Shown: positions 51,967 to 60,556, numbered from the stretch's first letter. The stretch: DNA of 64,000 nucleotides from Marinococcus luteus_A (GCF_034497705.1 NZ_JAXRUV010000003.1:186001-250000), one strand, 5' to 3'. Translations and numbers: made by a program. Notes: generated by a model not told the origin, from the letters alone.

Positions 51967-52620
51967 ATGACTGATAAAAAAGATAAAGTTACCTACGGGC
52001 TGATGGCAGCCGGAAGTTTGATCGGAGGAGCTGTTCCGATGGTTACAAAGGGAATAAAAAAGAAAGGCGGCGGGGAGGAAGCTTCTGAAGATTCGAAGGA
52101 AGAAACCAATACTTCGGAGGAAGAAAATGAAAGCGGGGGAACAGCTTCCTTCTTGAAGAAGCCTCTAAAAAAAGCTGGGGAAGCCAAAGACAACGTAAAG
52201 CAGACCGCAGAAAAATCGAAAGCGAAAATTCCCGGCATGTCGGGATCATCTTCAGAGAATAAAAATGAAGAACAGACGCCTAAAAAAGCAAGAATGGTTT
52301 CCAAAAATGAAGGCAGGCCACAATTAAAAAATGCTGGGAGTGTGCCGGACTCTGCTTCCAAAGGAAAACCGGCTCCTTCTAAAAAGAAAAAATCCAAACA
52401 GAATGGCCCACGGCTCACCGAAGTAATGGATAGCGTCAATGCATTTTTCGAAAACTATGTAGCTGAACCGAAGCGTATTACTTCTACAGAAGAAAAAGAC
52501 GGCGTATGGCACGTGAAAATTGATGTGCTGAACAACGATGGCAGAAAAACGAAAGTAGAAACGTATGAAGCCACCGTAGATGAAGATCTGGAGGTTACTT
52601 CATACAAGCAGGTGAAATAA
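51967..52620 (+). CDS. Protein with GvpO-like C-terminal domain
   Basis: The 217-residue protein has a short hydrophobic start (YGLMAAGSLIGGAVPMV), a long charged low-complexity centre (about residues 30-140) and a C-terminal domain of about 75 residues. That domain reads WHVKIDVLNNDGRKTKVETY then EATVDEDLEVTSYKQV and matches the pattern of gas vesicle protein GvpO (W-x-V-x2-E/D-V, then YEV-x-D-x2-G). No gas vesicle genes are in the window, so a role in vesicles is not implied. AAAGGGG precedes the ATG. Confidence 0.6.
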   Translation: MTDKKDKVTYGLMAAGSLIGGAVPMVTKGIKKKGGGEEASEDSKEETNTSEEENESGGTASFLKKPLKKAGEAKDNVKQTAEKSKAKIPGMSGSSSENKNEEQTPKKARMVSKNEGRPQLKNAGSVPDSASKGKPAPSKKKKSKQNGPRLTEVMDSVNAFFENYVAEPKRITSTEEKDGVWHVKIDVLNNDGRKTKVETYEATVDEDLEVTSYKQVK

Positions 52621-52640
52621 ATTTTACTATTAAGCTTGAC

Positions 52641-52683
52641 CCCATGCAGACTTCTCAAAAAGAAGTGCTGCATGGGTTTTTTA
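52641..52683 (+). terminator. Terminator after the GvpO-like gene
   Basis: CCCATGCAG pairs with CTGCATGGG, with an inner CTTCT/AGAAG helix, and is followed by T6. Confidence 0.9.
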
Positions 52684-52797
52684 GTTGTTGGTATGCCCTA
52701 AAAAAGCTTAAAAACTAATAGATTTACCACATACAAGCAAAATTCAAAAGTATTTTCTTTCTTTATTTCTAATAATGTTACGCAAAAACGGACTTAT

Positions 52798-52814
52798 TGT
52801 AATATTAGTGTAAT
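52798..52814 (+). promoter_or_regulatory. WalR-type direct repeat
   Basis: TGTAAT-N5-TGTAAT matches the WalR (YycF) box. It lies 131 bp upstream of the promoter for the 3D-domain gene, farther than usual for direct activation. Confidence 0.45.
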
Positions 52815-52944
52815 ATTTTAAAGGTGTTCTCTTTAGTAATGAGTAAAAATACGGAAGTTTTTCGTGGAATATATGCAGGAAGCCCCGTCAATTTTACATA
52901 TTATGAAAAACTATTAAGGTTAGATTACAACTAAATTAATGTTA

Positions 52945-52973
52945 TTGCCATTTGTGCTTTTTCAAGGCATAAT
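52945..52973 (+). promoter_or_regulatory. Promoter of the 3D-domain protein gene
   Basis: TTGCCA and CATAAT are separated by 17 bp. The leader would be about 160 nt long; no known riboswitch was recognised in it. Confidence 0.6.
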
Positions 52974-53142
52974 CGGTAGCGTTGTGTTTGAGAGAAAGCA
53001 CAAAAAACAGCAAGCAGTAAAACAACATGATAATCAATGCAGTGACGACGTAAAGGCAAGTAAACATATAGGCAAACTTTTCAATGGATTTCGTCATTAG
53101 GGCGAATAAACAATTTAATTATATTTATGGGGGACGATTCAC

Positions 53143-53814
53143 ATGATGAAAAAAACACTATTTGGAACAGCAATTACAGCAGGCGTAGTATTCGGAGCAC
53201 CACAGGCAGCGGACGCATCCATCAGCGACCACGGGCAGTTGGACAGAGGAGACGTTAACTCTTCCGTTGCAGAACTTCAGGATAAATTAAAAGAAGAAGG
53301 CTACTTTAGTGGAAACACCGGTTCCACATTCGGACCGGAAACAGAAAGCGCAGTTAAAGACTTTCAGGCAGACAACGGTATTTCTTCTTCTGCCGGCAGC
53401 TACTTCGGCGTAGCCGGTCCAGAAACCCAGGGAGCTCTTGGCGGCTCTTCTGATTCCTCCAGTGAATCCAGCGAAGAAGTAGCTGGCGAGTCCACTTCCG
53501 AGTCTTCTGAGAGCACTAGCGGCGGCGAAACCATGAACATGGAAGCTACGGCATATACGGCTGAATGTGCAGGCTGCAGCGGCATCACGGCCACAGGCAA
53601 AAACCTGAACAACGACCGTGACGCGAACGTTATCGCTGTTGATCCGGATGTTATCCCACTCGGCTCCACTGTAGAAGTGGAAGGCATGGGCACGTATAAA
53701 GCAGAAGACACTGGCGGCGCTATTAATGGCAACCGCATCGATGTCCACGTTCCATCCAACTCCGAAGCACTTTCCTTCGGTCGTCAGGACCTCGAAGTAA
53801 CAGTAGTCGACTAA
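53143..53814 (+). CDS. Secreted peptidoglycan-binding 3D-domain protein (YocH-like)
   Basis: The 223-residue precursor has a signal peptide ending near ADAS (about residue 26), a PG_binding_1 domain (about 36-98, VAELQDKLKEEGYF and ESAVKDFQADNG), a Ser/Glu-rich linker and a C-terminal 3D domain. The three aspartates are in VDPDVIP, AEDTGG and NRIDVHV, the lytic transglycosylase-like double-psi barrel. It probably cleaves or remodels cell wall outside the cell. YocH in B. subtilis is a WalR target, in line with the upstream WalR-type box. Confidence 0.9.
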   Translation: MMKKTLFGTAITAGVVFGAPQAADASISDHGQLDRGDVNSSVAELQDKLKEEGYFSGNTGSTFGPETESAVKDFQADNGISSSAGSYFGVAGPETQGALGGSSDSSSESSEEVAGESTSESSESTSGGETMNMEATAYTAECAGCSGITATGKNLNNDRDANVIAVDPDVIPLGSTVEVEGMGTYKAEDTGGAINGNRIDVHVPSNSEALSFGRQDLEVTVVD

Positions 53815-53830
53815 TCATTATCATAAGCAG

Positions 53831-53868
53831 ACCGAAACCGGAGGAAATTCTCCGGTTTCGGTTTTTTT
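53831..53868 (+). terminator. Terminator after the 3D-domain gene
   Basis: The 13-bp perfect stem ACCGAAACCGGAG/CTCCGGTTTCGGT with a 6-nt loop is followed by T7. Confidence 0.93.
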
Positions 53869-54092
53869 AGGTCGAAAAAGGCTGTACCGGGTCTTGAATT
53901 ATATTAATTGTTTTTCTAGGTTCATAAACGGTTATTATAGTAATAATGATTTTAATCTTCGTCTAATAATGATACTCTGTATTTGGTGTAAAATTATTGG
54001 AAAAGATGCCTCCCTGACGTGAACTAAATATGGCCGGAAGATTTCCGCCAAAAGGAGACGTCTTTTTCTATTATGTAGGGAGTAGTAAAGAA

Positions 54093-55595
54093 ATGAATAA
54101 ACAACAGGGTGAAAAAGACATCATTTTAATCGGGGCCGGCATTATGAGTGCAACATTAGGGGCATTGCTGAAAGAGCTGTCCCCGGACTGGAATATCAAA
54201 GTGTTTGAAAAGCTGGAAAAGCCGGGGGAAGAAAGCTCGAATGAATGGAACAATGCAGGAACCGGGCATGCGGCTCTATGTGAATTAAATTATACAAACG
54301 AACAGCCGGACGGCTCCGTTGATATCAGTAAGGCCATCAGCATCAATGAAAAATTTCAGGTATCCAAACAGTTTTGGTCCTATCTGGTCAAAAGCGACTT
54401 GATCCAAAACCCACGTGGCTTTATTATGCCTCTGCCGCATATCAGCTATGTGCGCGGTGACCATAACGTCTCATTTTTAAGGACCCGTTACGAAAAAATG
54501 TCTGCACATCCGTTATTTTCAGGAATGGAATTTTCTGAGGATCCTGAAGTGCTTGAAAAGTGGATGCCGTTAATGATGAAGGACCGTCAGATTGAAGAAC
54601 CGATAGCAGCTTCTAAAATTGAAGACGGCACCGATGTGAATTTTGGTTCGTTGACGAATCAGTTGTTTAATCACCTCGAAAAAAATAACGTAGAAATGAA
54701 ATATAACCATGACGTGGATGATATTACGCGTAACGAAGACGGCACCTGGGAAGTGAAGGTGCGCAATCATCAAAAAGAAACGCTTGAACTGCACGAGGCG
54801 GATTTTGTGTTTATTGGCGGAGGAGGCGGAAGCCTGCATCTGCTGCAAAAATCCGGTATTCCAGAAGGAAAGGGCATCGGTGGTTTTCCAGTAAGCGGCC
54901 AGTTTATGGTCTGTCAAAATCCGGATGTCGTAAATGGGCATTTCGGCAAAGTGTACGGCAAAGCGCCCGTCGGAGCACCTCCAATGTCTGTTCCTCATCT
55001 GGACACAAGGTATATTAATAACCAGGAGACACTTTTGTTCGGCCCGTTTGCCGGCTTCTCTCCAAAGTTTTTGAAAACTGGTTCCCTAATGGATTTATTG
55101 AAATCCGTAAAGCCGGATAACTTGATTACGATGGTGGCAGCGGGAGCTAAAAACATGCCATTAACGAAATACCTGATCACTCAGGTAATGCAGTCAAAAG
55201 AGCAGCGCATGGAAGAACTCCGTGAGTTTGTCCCAAGCGCGAAAATAGAGGACTGGGAGCTGCTCGTAGCCGGCCAGCGGGTTCAGGTTATTAAAGATAC
55301 TGAAGAAGGTAAAGGCACCCTGCAGTTCGGTACAGAAGTGATCAGCGCGGAGGACGGCTCTATAGCTGCGCTTCTCGGAGCATCGCCAGGTGCATCTACT
55401 GCAGTTTCTGTGATGCTCGAAATTATGGAGAAATGCTTCCCAGAGCATCTTGAAGCATGGAAGCCGAAAATAAAAGAAATGATCCCTTCATACGGTGTTA
55501 ACCTGTCAGAACATCCAGAGATGATTGATGAAATCCATAAGTCTACCGAGCAGGTGCTTGGATTGAAAAATCAAAAACAGCCGCAAATGACGTAA
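54093..55595 (+). CDS. mqo: Malate:quinone oxidoreductase
   Basis: Mqo oxidises malate to oxaloacetate and passes electrons to the quinone pool at the membrane. The 500-residue protein starts with the FAD motif IILIGAGIMSATLG, then FEKLEKPGEESSNEWNNAGT, and ends with the family GASPGASTAVSVML. The ATG at 54093 follows GGGAG; a longer frame from 54030 has no site. It is a single gene ending at a strong hairpin. Confidence 0.95.
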   Translation: MNKQQGEKDIILIGAGIMSATLGALLKELSPDWNIKVFEKLEKPGEESSNEWNNAGTGHAALCELNYTNEQPDGSVDISKAISINEKFQVSKQFWSYLVKSDLIQNPRGFIMPLPHISYVRGDHNVSFLRTRYEKMSAHPLFSGMEFSEDPEVLEKWMPLMMKDRQIEEPIAASKIEDGTDVNFGSLTNQLFNHLEKNNVEMKYNHDVDDITRNEDGTWEVKVRNHQKETLELHEADFVFIGGGGGSLHLLQKSGIPEGKGIGGFPVSGQFMVCQNPDVVNGHFGKVYGKAPVGAPPMSVPHLDTRYINNQETLLFGPFAGFSPKFLKTGSLMDLLKSVKPDNLITMVAAGAKNMPLTKYLITQVMQSKEQRMEELREFVPSAKIEDWELLVAGQRVQVIKDTEEGKGTLQFGTEVISAEDGSIAALLGASPGASTAVSVMLEIMEKCFPEHLEAWKPKIKEMIPSYGVNLSEHPEMIDEIHKSTEQVLGLKNQKQPQMT

Positions 55596-55614
55596 ATATG
55601 ATTTTAATTATTTT

Positions 55615-55656
55615 AAAGCCTCTTTTCAGTGTAAACAGCTGAAAAGAGGCTTTTTT
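55615..55656 (+). terminator. Terminator after mqo
   Basis: The 15-bp stem AAAGCCTCTTTTCAG/CTGAAAAGAGGCTTT with a 9-nt loop ends in T6. Confidence 0.93.
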
Positions 55657-55703
55657 AAGGTGAGCTGAAAATAATCAGTGATACGTAAAATATTATCATG
55701 TAT

Positions 55704-56026
55704 TTAGAAAAAGTAATCCTGGTAATAGTAGATCGTTATTATTAAAGCACAAATGGTATACATAAGCGCTGCGAAGAATGGCATCGAGGACCGGAGCCCA
55801 CTGCGTGCTTCTGTTTCCATTCTAATACCTGTTTTACCTGAGTCTGCATACGAACGACATCAGAGGAAAAGCCGCCGGAGGACGTGAGTCAGCCAATCAA
55901 AATCACTGCTCCCAGTCCGGTTAGAAACGAATATTCAATGAAAGTCGCAGAAAGGAGAAAGGTGGCGAGCCAGTTAAAGGCAATAATACCGATTAGCGTT
56001 ATCAAACCGGATAATGATTTCTTCAT
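55704..56026 (-). pseudogene. Decayed small membrane-protein gene
   Basis: On the minus strand a frame opens at ATG 56026 after GAGAG and gives a two-helix start (SGLITLIGIIAFNWLATFLL, then EYSFLTGLGAVILIG) but meets TGA at codon 46. The same frame continues sensibly (LTSSGGFSSDVVRMQTQ). It then shifts to another frame reading GIRMETEARSGLRSS and a last membrane helix, stopping at 55704. The total of 323 nt is not a multiple of three. A former protein of about 107 residues with two lesions, resembling DUF3899-type proteins, is the likely explanation. Confidence 0.65.
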
Positions 56027-56266
56027 AGCAGGCTCTCTTCAGTATTTATGTGAAGTATCATTGTTTCTAAATGGACCAAGTATGCCACCATGTTATACAA
56101 AGTGGTTGATTATGTAAATATTATCGGAATATTTTTAGGTATTTAAGCACCGTAAAAAAGTAGCTGAAAATAGGAAATTATATACCGGATTTTTAAACGC
56201 TGGTTTGGTAAGATTCTTTATGGCAAAACAAAAAGAGATGATCATAAAGGATGGAGAGAGGAAAGG

Positions 56267-57139
56267 ATGAATAAATCAACAGCATTTTTACTGATAATAT
56301 CTATTATCGCGATTTCTTTTGCGGCGATATTTGTAAAATGGTCTGAAGCGCCGGCCACCATTCTCAGCATGTACCGCATGTATATTGCCAGTTTGTTTTT
56401 ACTTCCGTTTGTTTGGTTAAACAGGCATGATTTTAAAAATATCAAAAAACAGGAATGGGTCCTGTTCGTCTTTTCAGGGGTTTTCCTAGGCATGCATTTT
56501 GCGCTCTGGTTTGGTTCATTAAAGCTGACAACCGTGGCAAGCTCCACCATTATTTTGGCGCTGCAGCCGGTAGTGGCTCTGGCGGGCGGCTTTTTGATTT
56601 ATAAAGAACGAGTCAGCATACCGCAGCTGATTACGATCAGCCTGTCGATTTTCGGGGTAGTGGTTATTGGTTTGGGAGACCTCGGACGCAGCAGCAGTTC
56701 TGCCTTGCTCGGCAACCTGCTTTCCTTTTTGAGTGTGATAGCGGTGGTCATCTATTTATTAATTGGCCAGCGTGTAGTGAAGCGGGTATCGCACTGGCTG
56801 TACAGCTTTATTGTGTTTGTGGTGGCGGGGATATCGCTGCATGTTTTTAATGCAGTATCCGGTATTGCAGTAACGGGGTACGGAGCTGAAGAGTGGCGGA
56901 TATTTATGCTGCTTGCAATTCTTCCAACGATTGCCCACGTCATTTATAATCATTTGCTGAACTTTATTAATACCTCCACCATTTCGATGACGATTTTGGG
57001 AGAACCAGTTGGGGCCACCATTCTGGCATTTTTTATTTTAGGAGAAGAAGTTGTCGCCTTGCAGATTATTGGCGGGGTTATCGTGCTGCTCGGGGTTGGG
57101 TTGTTTTTAATTCAGCAGCAAAAGGCATATCAGCTGTAG
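56267..57139 (+). CDS. EamA-family (DMT) transporter
   Basis: The 290-residue membrane protein has ten helices in two EamA repeats, with TTVASSTIILALQPVVALAG in the first and TISMTILGEPVGATILAFFI in the second. The substrate is unknown; family members export amino acids or other metabolites. The ATG follows GAGAGGAAAGG. It converges on arsI with a weak hairpin at about 57159-57196 between them. Confidence 0.88.
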   Translation: MNKSTAFLLIISIIAISFAAIFVKWSEAPATILSMYRMYIASLFLLPFVWLNRHDFKNIKKQEWVLFVFSGVFLGMHFALWFGSLKLTTVASSTIILALQPVVALAGGFLIYKERVSIPQLITISLSIFGVVVIGLGDLGRSSSSALLGNLLSFLSVIAVVIYLLIGQRVVKRVSHWLYSFIVFVVAGISLHVFNAVSGIAVTGYGAEEWRIFMLLAILPTIAHVIYNHLLNFINTSTISMTILGEPVGATILAFFILGEEVVALQIIGGVIVLLGVGLFLIQQQKAYQL

Positions 57140-57241
57140 AAATGATGATTATCATTAAAAAGCCGGACAATATTAAAAAGCAGTGCCGGTTTATTTAATC
57201 AGCTTTTTTGCTGTGAAAACCCGCACATTTATCAATAAATT

Positions 57242-57640
57242 TTAGGAGCAGCAGCCGGGTTCTTTGACCGCAGTCTCAACGTCTGCTTTAGTATAGAAGA
57301 ATTCCCATTCGTTACCATCCGGGTCTGTAACCCAGAACTTATCCTGAAGAGCATAGCAGCACGTTGTATCCGTTTCCTCGCGAGTGAAAAATCCTTCCTT
57401 CTGGACACGCTGTTTATGATAGACGAGAGTGTCAGCATCGGGGAGCTGCAGGCCAAAATGCTCCACCTGGTTCCCTTTCACATCGGGATGAACGTTTAGT
57501 GTGAAATTTACTGGAATACCGGCTGGAAGAAATTTGGCGTAATCTTCCTTGTATTTGACCGGGGGCTCGTTAAACAACTTGGTATAAAAAGCTACGGCTT
57601 CGGAAAGGCTGCTGGTGTTTAATCCGATATGAATTTTCAT
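57242..57640 (-). CDS. arsI: ArsI/CadI-family C-As lyase-like dioxygenase
   Basis: ArsI is a non-haem iron glyoxalase-fold enzyme that demethylates methylarsenite and breaks C-As bonds. The 132-residue protein has the metal histidine in VEHFGLQL, the vicinal thiol pair in TTCCYALQDKFWVTDPDG and the late Glu in NEWEFFY. A C-terminal CC is also present. It follows arsR by 31 bp, which supports an organoarsenical detoxification role. CadI-type cadmium response is the alternative. Confidence 0.9.
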   Translation of the reverse strand: MKIHIGLNTSSLSEAVAFYTKLFNEPPVKYKEDYAKFLPAGIPVNFTLNVHPDVKGNQVEHFGLQLPDADTLVYHKQRVQKEGFFTREETDTTCCYALQDKFWVTDPDGNEWEFFYTKADVETAVKEPGCCS

Positions 57641-57671
57641 GATTCAACCTCCTTGATTTCAAATAGATTTT

Positions 57672-57986
57672 TTATTTTCCGCGAAAGAGGCAGCACAATT
57701 CCTCGGACAACAGATGGTTTAGTGCCTGGTCGTTCAGCATATAGTAATTCCAGGTACCGTGTTTTTCGCGATCGATGAGTGAAGCATCGAGCAAAATTTT
57801 TAAATGATACGAAAGCTTGGACTGAGTTAGGTTCATGCGTTCAGTTAAATCACAGACGCACACGCTGCCTGCCTCTGTAATATGATGCAAGATTTCCAGT
57901 CGCTGATAGTCGGCCAGGGCTTTGAATTTTTGTTCATAGACAGTGAATGGAGAAGCTGCAGCAAATTCAGAAGATGGAGAGTTCAT
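57672..57986 (-). CDS. arsR: ArsR-family metalloregulator
   Basis: The 104-residue repressor has the winged helix LTQSKLSYHLKILLDAS and the As(III)-binding CVCDL in its DNA-binding helix region. It releases DNA when trivalent arsenic binds. An additional CC pair near the C-terminus (EELCCLF) is unusual and may add a ligand. Two matching inverted repeats flank its promoter. The ATG follows GGAGG. Confidence 0.9.
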   Translation of the reverse strand: MNSPSSEFAAASPFTVYEQKFKALADYQRLEILHHITEAGSVCVCDLTERMNLTQSKLSYHLKILLDASLIDREKHGTWNYYMLNDQALNHLLSEELCCLFRGK

Positions 57987-58005
57987 TAAAAAGCCTCCTT
58001 TTTAT

Positions 58006-58021
58006 ATCAATTTTTTTTGAT
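58006..58021. promoter_or_regulatory. ArsR operator, proximal
   Basis: ATCAA-N6-TTGAT lies just after the promoter and 20 bp ahead of the arsR coding start. Confidence 0.7.
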
Positions 58022-58029
58022 GTAATATA

Positions 58030-58058
58030 AGTATAGGCTGGTGCAACAGAAAATACAA
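58030..58058 (-). promoter_or_regulatory. arsR-arsI promoter
   Basis: On the minus strand TTGTAT (58058-58053) and TATACT (58035-58030) are separated by 17 bp. Confidence 0.7.
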
Positions 58059-58065
58059 TAAATAA

Positions 58066-58081
58066 ATCAAAAAAAGTTGAT
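58066..58081. promoter_or_regulatory. ArsR operator, distal
   Basis: A second ATCAA-N6-TTGAT lies directly upstream of the -35. The two operators are 60 bp apart, centre to centre, and bracket the promoter. Confidence 0.65.
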
Positions 58082-58300
58082 GTAAAGTTGCTTCAATATT
58101 CAAATCCTTCAGTGATTGGGAACAGTTTTTCTCTTAGCGAAGGCCACACCACCATTTTTCAGGTGATGTGGCAGATAATATGAAATGAAAAGATGCTTAA
58201 GGAAAATCAATTAAGGCATTTTCTACATTAAATTATATGAAAATTAAGATAATTAATTGTTAGTGCTATTCTTTTTGGTTTGCTGTTTATGGTTTTAGTA

Positions 58301-58591
58301 TTAGTAGATTTTCCTAAAGGTAAAAATTAAGATGGAATGAAGAATCATAATCCCGGTAATTAAATACCACATAGCGTCCCGCCACGCATCTCCGTCAAGT
58401 GGGACTACAAAGTCTTCGATCAATCTGACTAAGACCCAGCCGATAAGAAACATGGGAAAAATAATCGCATACGAGCGGTTAATAATTTCACGGCCGCGTT
58501 CATCTTTTCCTTCTTCCCCGTGCTGAAACCTAAACCAAATGATGATGGAGAAAATAACGACGGCTAAATACGGATAGAAGAACCATTCCAT
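58301..58591 (-). CDS. Small membrane protein paired with an XRE regulator
   Basis: The 96-residue protein has three membrane helices (about residues 5-20, 43-62 and 74-92). Between the first two is a charged loop DERGREIINRS. This arrangement next to a small XRE regulator is common in Firmicutes (DUF2178-like). Its function is unknown. It starts one base after the regulator stop. Confidence 0.75.
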   Translation of the reverse strand: MEWFFYPYLAVVIFSIIIWFRFQHGEEGKDERGREIINRSYAIIFPMFLIGWVLVRLIEDFVVPLDGDAWRDAMWYLITGIMILHSILIFTFRKIY

Positions 58592-58592
58592 G

Positions 58593-58817
58593 CTATTCCT
58601 CTCCTTTCAAATTATATTGAAAAATATCTTCCACGCCGGTTTCAAATAAATGTGCCAGTTCAAAAGCTAACTTGAGTGAAGGACTGTATTTATTTTTTTC
58701 CAGGGAAATAATAGTCTGACGGCTCACACCGATTCTCTTTGCCACTTCTGCCTGGGAATAGCCCTTTTTGGCCCGGAACACTGACAGCTGATTAGTTAAT
58801 TCACCTTGTTCTTTCAT
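58593..58817 (-). CDS. XRE-family regulator (YozG/YgzD-like)
   Basis: The 74-residue protein is one Cro/CI-type helix-turn-helix, KKGYSQAEVAKRIGVSRQTI followed by SLEKNKYSPSLKLAFELAH. Such small regulators usually control their own operon with the membrane protein that follows. GGAGG precedes the ATG at 58817. No operator was identified. Confidence 0.88.
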   Translation of the reverse strand: MKEQGELTNQLSVFRAKKGYSQAEVAKRIGVSRQTIISLEKNKYSPSLKLAFELAHLFETGVEDIFQYNLKGEE

Positions 58818-58996
58818 TCATCTATAGCCTCCTTACGTTTATAGTAATATATTTTTAACATAATGTCAAAAATATATTACATATTTATTTGTTGTTTACC
58901 ATGTGCAAGGAGGGGAGGGGCGCACATTTAGAGATTTTTTGACCAAATAATCTGAATTCGGATATTCTTAGGAAAGATAAAAGAGGAGGGAAGGAT

Positions 58997-59740
58997 ATGA
59001 GAATGTTTGATGCGCACTTCCATATTATTGATTTTGATTTTCCCATTACTGAAAATCAAAGCTATATACCTCCGGAATATATGGCAGCTGATTATCAGAG
59101 GGATACGGTTGAGCTCAACGTTCTGGGCGGAGCAGTTGTGTCAGGTTCGTTTCAGGGGTTTGACCAGGGATATTTACTAAAAGCACTTCGACAGCTGGGG
59201 CCCGAATTCTGTGGCGTAACTCAACTGCCGTCCAGTGTCAGTGATGAAGAAATTTTACGGCTGCATGATCATGGTGTGAGGGGGCTGCGGTTTAATATCC
59301 GGCGGGGCGGATCTGAAAATATTTCCCGGCTCGAGTACCTGGCAAGGAGAGTGCATGAAACGTCGGGATGGCACTCTGAACTTTACATGGATGCCAAAGA
59401 ACTGCCTGAAATCGCCTCAACTATTGAAAAGCTGCCTGCTGTATCAATTGATCATTTAGGGCTGTCGGAGGAAGGACTGCCTCATTTGCTGCGATTGGTG
59501 GATAAAGGTCTTCGGGTGAAAGCCACCGGCTTTGGGCGTGTGGAATTAAACGTCGGACATGCTTTAACGTCCATTTATGGCACGAATCCGGAAGCATTGA
59601 TGTTTGGTACAGACCTTCCCTCCACAAGAGCGCCGAGACCTTTCAAGTATGAAGACCTTGAACTGGTTCAAAATATATTTGATGAGAAAGCAGCTGAAAA
59701 AATCTTGTATTCGAATGCATTGAACTGGTATACGAAATAA
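58997..59740 (+). CDS. Amidohydrolase-family metal-dependent hydrolase
   Basis: The 247-residue TIM-barrel protein has the first metal motif FDAHFHI, the strand-4 region with SELYMDA, the histidine in SIDHLGL and the final aspartate in MFGTDLPSTRAPR. It fits amidohydrolase family 2 (PF04909), whose members hydrolyse lactones or decarboxylate aromatics. The substrate is unknown. AGAGGAGGG precedes the ATG. Confidence 0.88.
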   Translation: MRMFDAHFHIIDFDFPITENQSYIPPEYMAADYQRDTVELNVLGGAVVSGSFQGFDQGYLLKALRQLGPEFCGVTQLPSSVSDEEILRLHDHGVRGLRFNIRRGGSENISRLEYLARRVHETSGWHSELYMDAKELPEIASTIEKLPAVSIDHLGLSEEGLPHLLRLVDKGLRVKATGFGRVELNVGHALTSIYGTNPEALMFGTDLPSTRAPRPFKYEDLELVQNIFDEKAAEKILYSNALNWYTK

Positions 59741-59790
59741 ATTAATTATTATAAAAAGATATGTAAGCCTTCTTAAGCGTTTTAAACAGG

Positions 59791-59830
59791 AAAAAGAGCA
59801 AGCCATCGTTTAAACAGGCTTGCTCTTTAA
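59791..59830 (-). terminator. Terminator of the arabinose operon
   Basis: The 12-bp stem AAAGAGCAAGCC/GGCTTGCTCTTT with a 12-nt loop is followed on the minus strand by T-rich sequence. It lies 9 bp past the araD stop. Confidence 0.88.
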
Positions 59831-59838
59831 AGCAGGGG

Positions 59839-60528
59839 TTATTTAGACTGCCCGTAATAAGCATTTTCACCGTGCTTTCTTTCATAATGCTTTTGCAGCA
59901 CATGATCATCCAGGGGAAGCTCACCCGAGAGCTGGTAGGAGAGGAAGGTCATTTTTGCGACTTTTTCAAGCACCACAGCATTATGAAGGGCGTCCTCCGG
60001 AGAGCCTCCCCAGGCAAACGGGGCATGCCCGTGAACAACTATTCCCGGCACTTCCACAGGATTTTTTCCCTGCATGGCTTCTATAATGACTGACCCTGTT
60101 TCTTTTTCATAACCATTCTGGACTTCTTCTTTTGTTAGTTGACGTGTGCAGGGAATATCTCCGTAAAAATAATCCGCCTGAGTAGTTCCGGAGCAGGGAA
60201 TGCTTTTACCAGCCTGGGCCCAGGCTGTGCCCCAGTCCGAATGCGTATGAACAATACCCCGTACACCTGGAAAAGCTTTATACAGTTCGATATGGGTAGG
60301 AGTGTCAGAGGAGGGCTTTAAATCGCCTTCCACAACGTTTCCTTTCAAATCCACCAATACAATATCTCCGGGAGAGAGCTCTTCATAAGGCACCCCGGAA
60401 GGCTTGATGGCCAATAATTCTGTCTCGGGATCAAATCCGCTGACATTCCCCCAGGTAAAAGTAACGAGATCATGATCAACGAGTCCCTGATTTGCGCTGC
60501 AGACCTGCTGCTTCAATAGTTCCAGCAA
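59839..60528 (-). CDS. araD: L-ribulose-5-phosphate 4-epimerase
   Basis: AraD converts L-ribulose-5-phosphate to D-xylulose-5-phosphate, the last step of arabinose entry into the pentose phosphate pathway. The 229-residue protein has TWGNVSGFD, KPSGVPYEEL, the metal site HTHSDWGTAWAQ and the class II aldolase end with HGHAPFAWG. It starts at TTG 8 bp after GGAGG. An AraR-type operator lies 17-28 bp upstream, so it can be controlled separately. Confidence 0.95.
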   Translation of the reverse strand: MLELLKQQVCSANQGLVDHDLVTFTWGNVSGFDPETELLAIKPSGVPYEELSPGDIVLVDLKGNVVEGDLKPSSDTPTHIELYKAFPGVRGIVHTHSDWGTAWAQAGKSIPCSGTTQADYFYGDIPCTRQLTKEEVQNGYEKETGSVIIEAMQGKNPVEVPGIVVHGHAPFAWGGSPEDALHNAVVLEKVAKMTFLSYQLSGELPLDDHVLQKHYERKHGENAYYGQSK

Positions 60529-60544
60529 TGGGAAACCTCCTTCA

Positions 60545-60556
60545 ATGTACGTACAT
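60545..60556. promoter_or_regulatory. AraR-type operator between the GH43 gene and araD
   Basis: ATGTACGTACAT is a perfect palindrome with the TGTACGTACA core of Bacillus AraR sites. It lies in the 42-bp gap upstream of araD inside the operon. Confidence 0.65.

Noticed and set aside
51967..52620. Gas vesicle cluster.
   Set aside because: Only a GvpO-like domain is present; no gvpA, gvpN, gvpF/L or gvpK is in the window.
55884..56117. A 77-codon plus-strand frame.
   Set aside because: It is antisense to the decayed membrane-protein gene and has no binding site.
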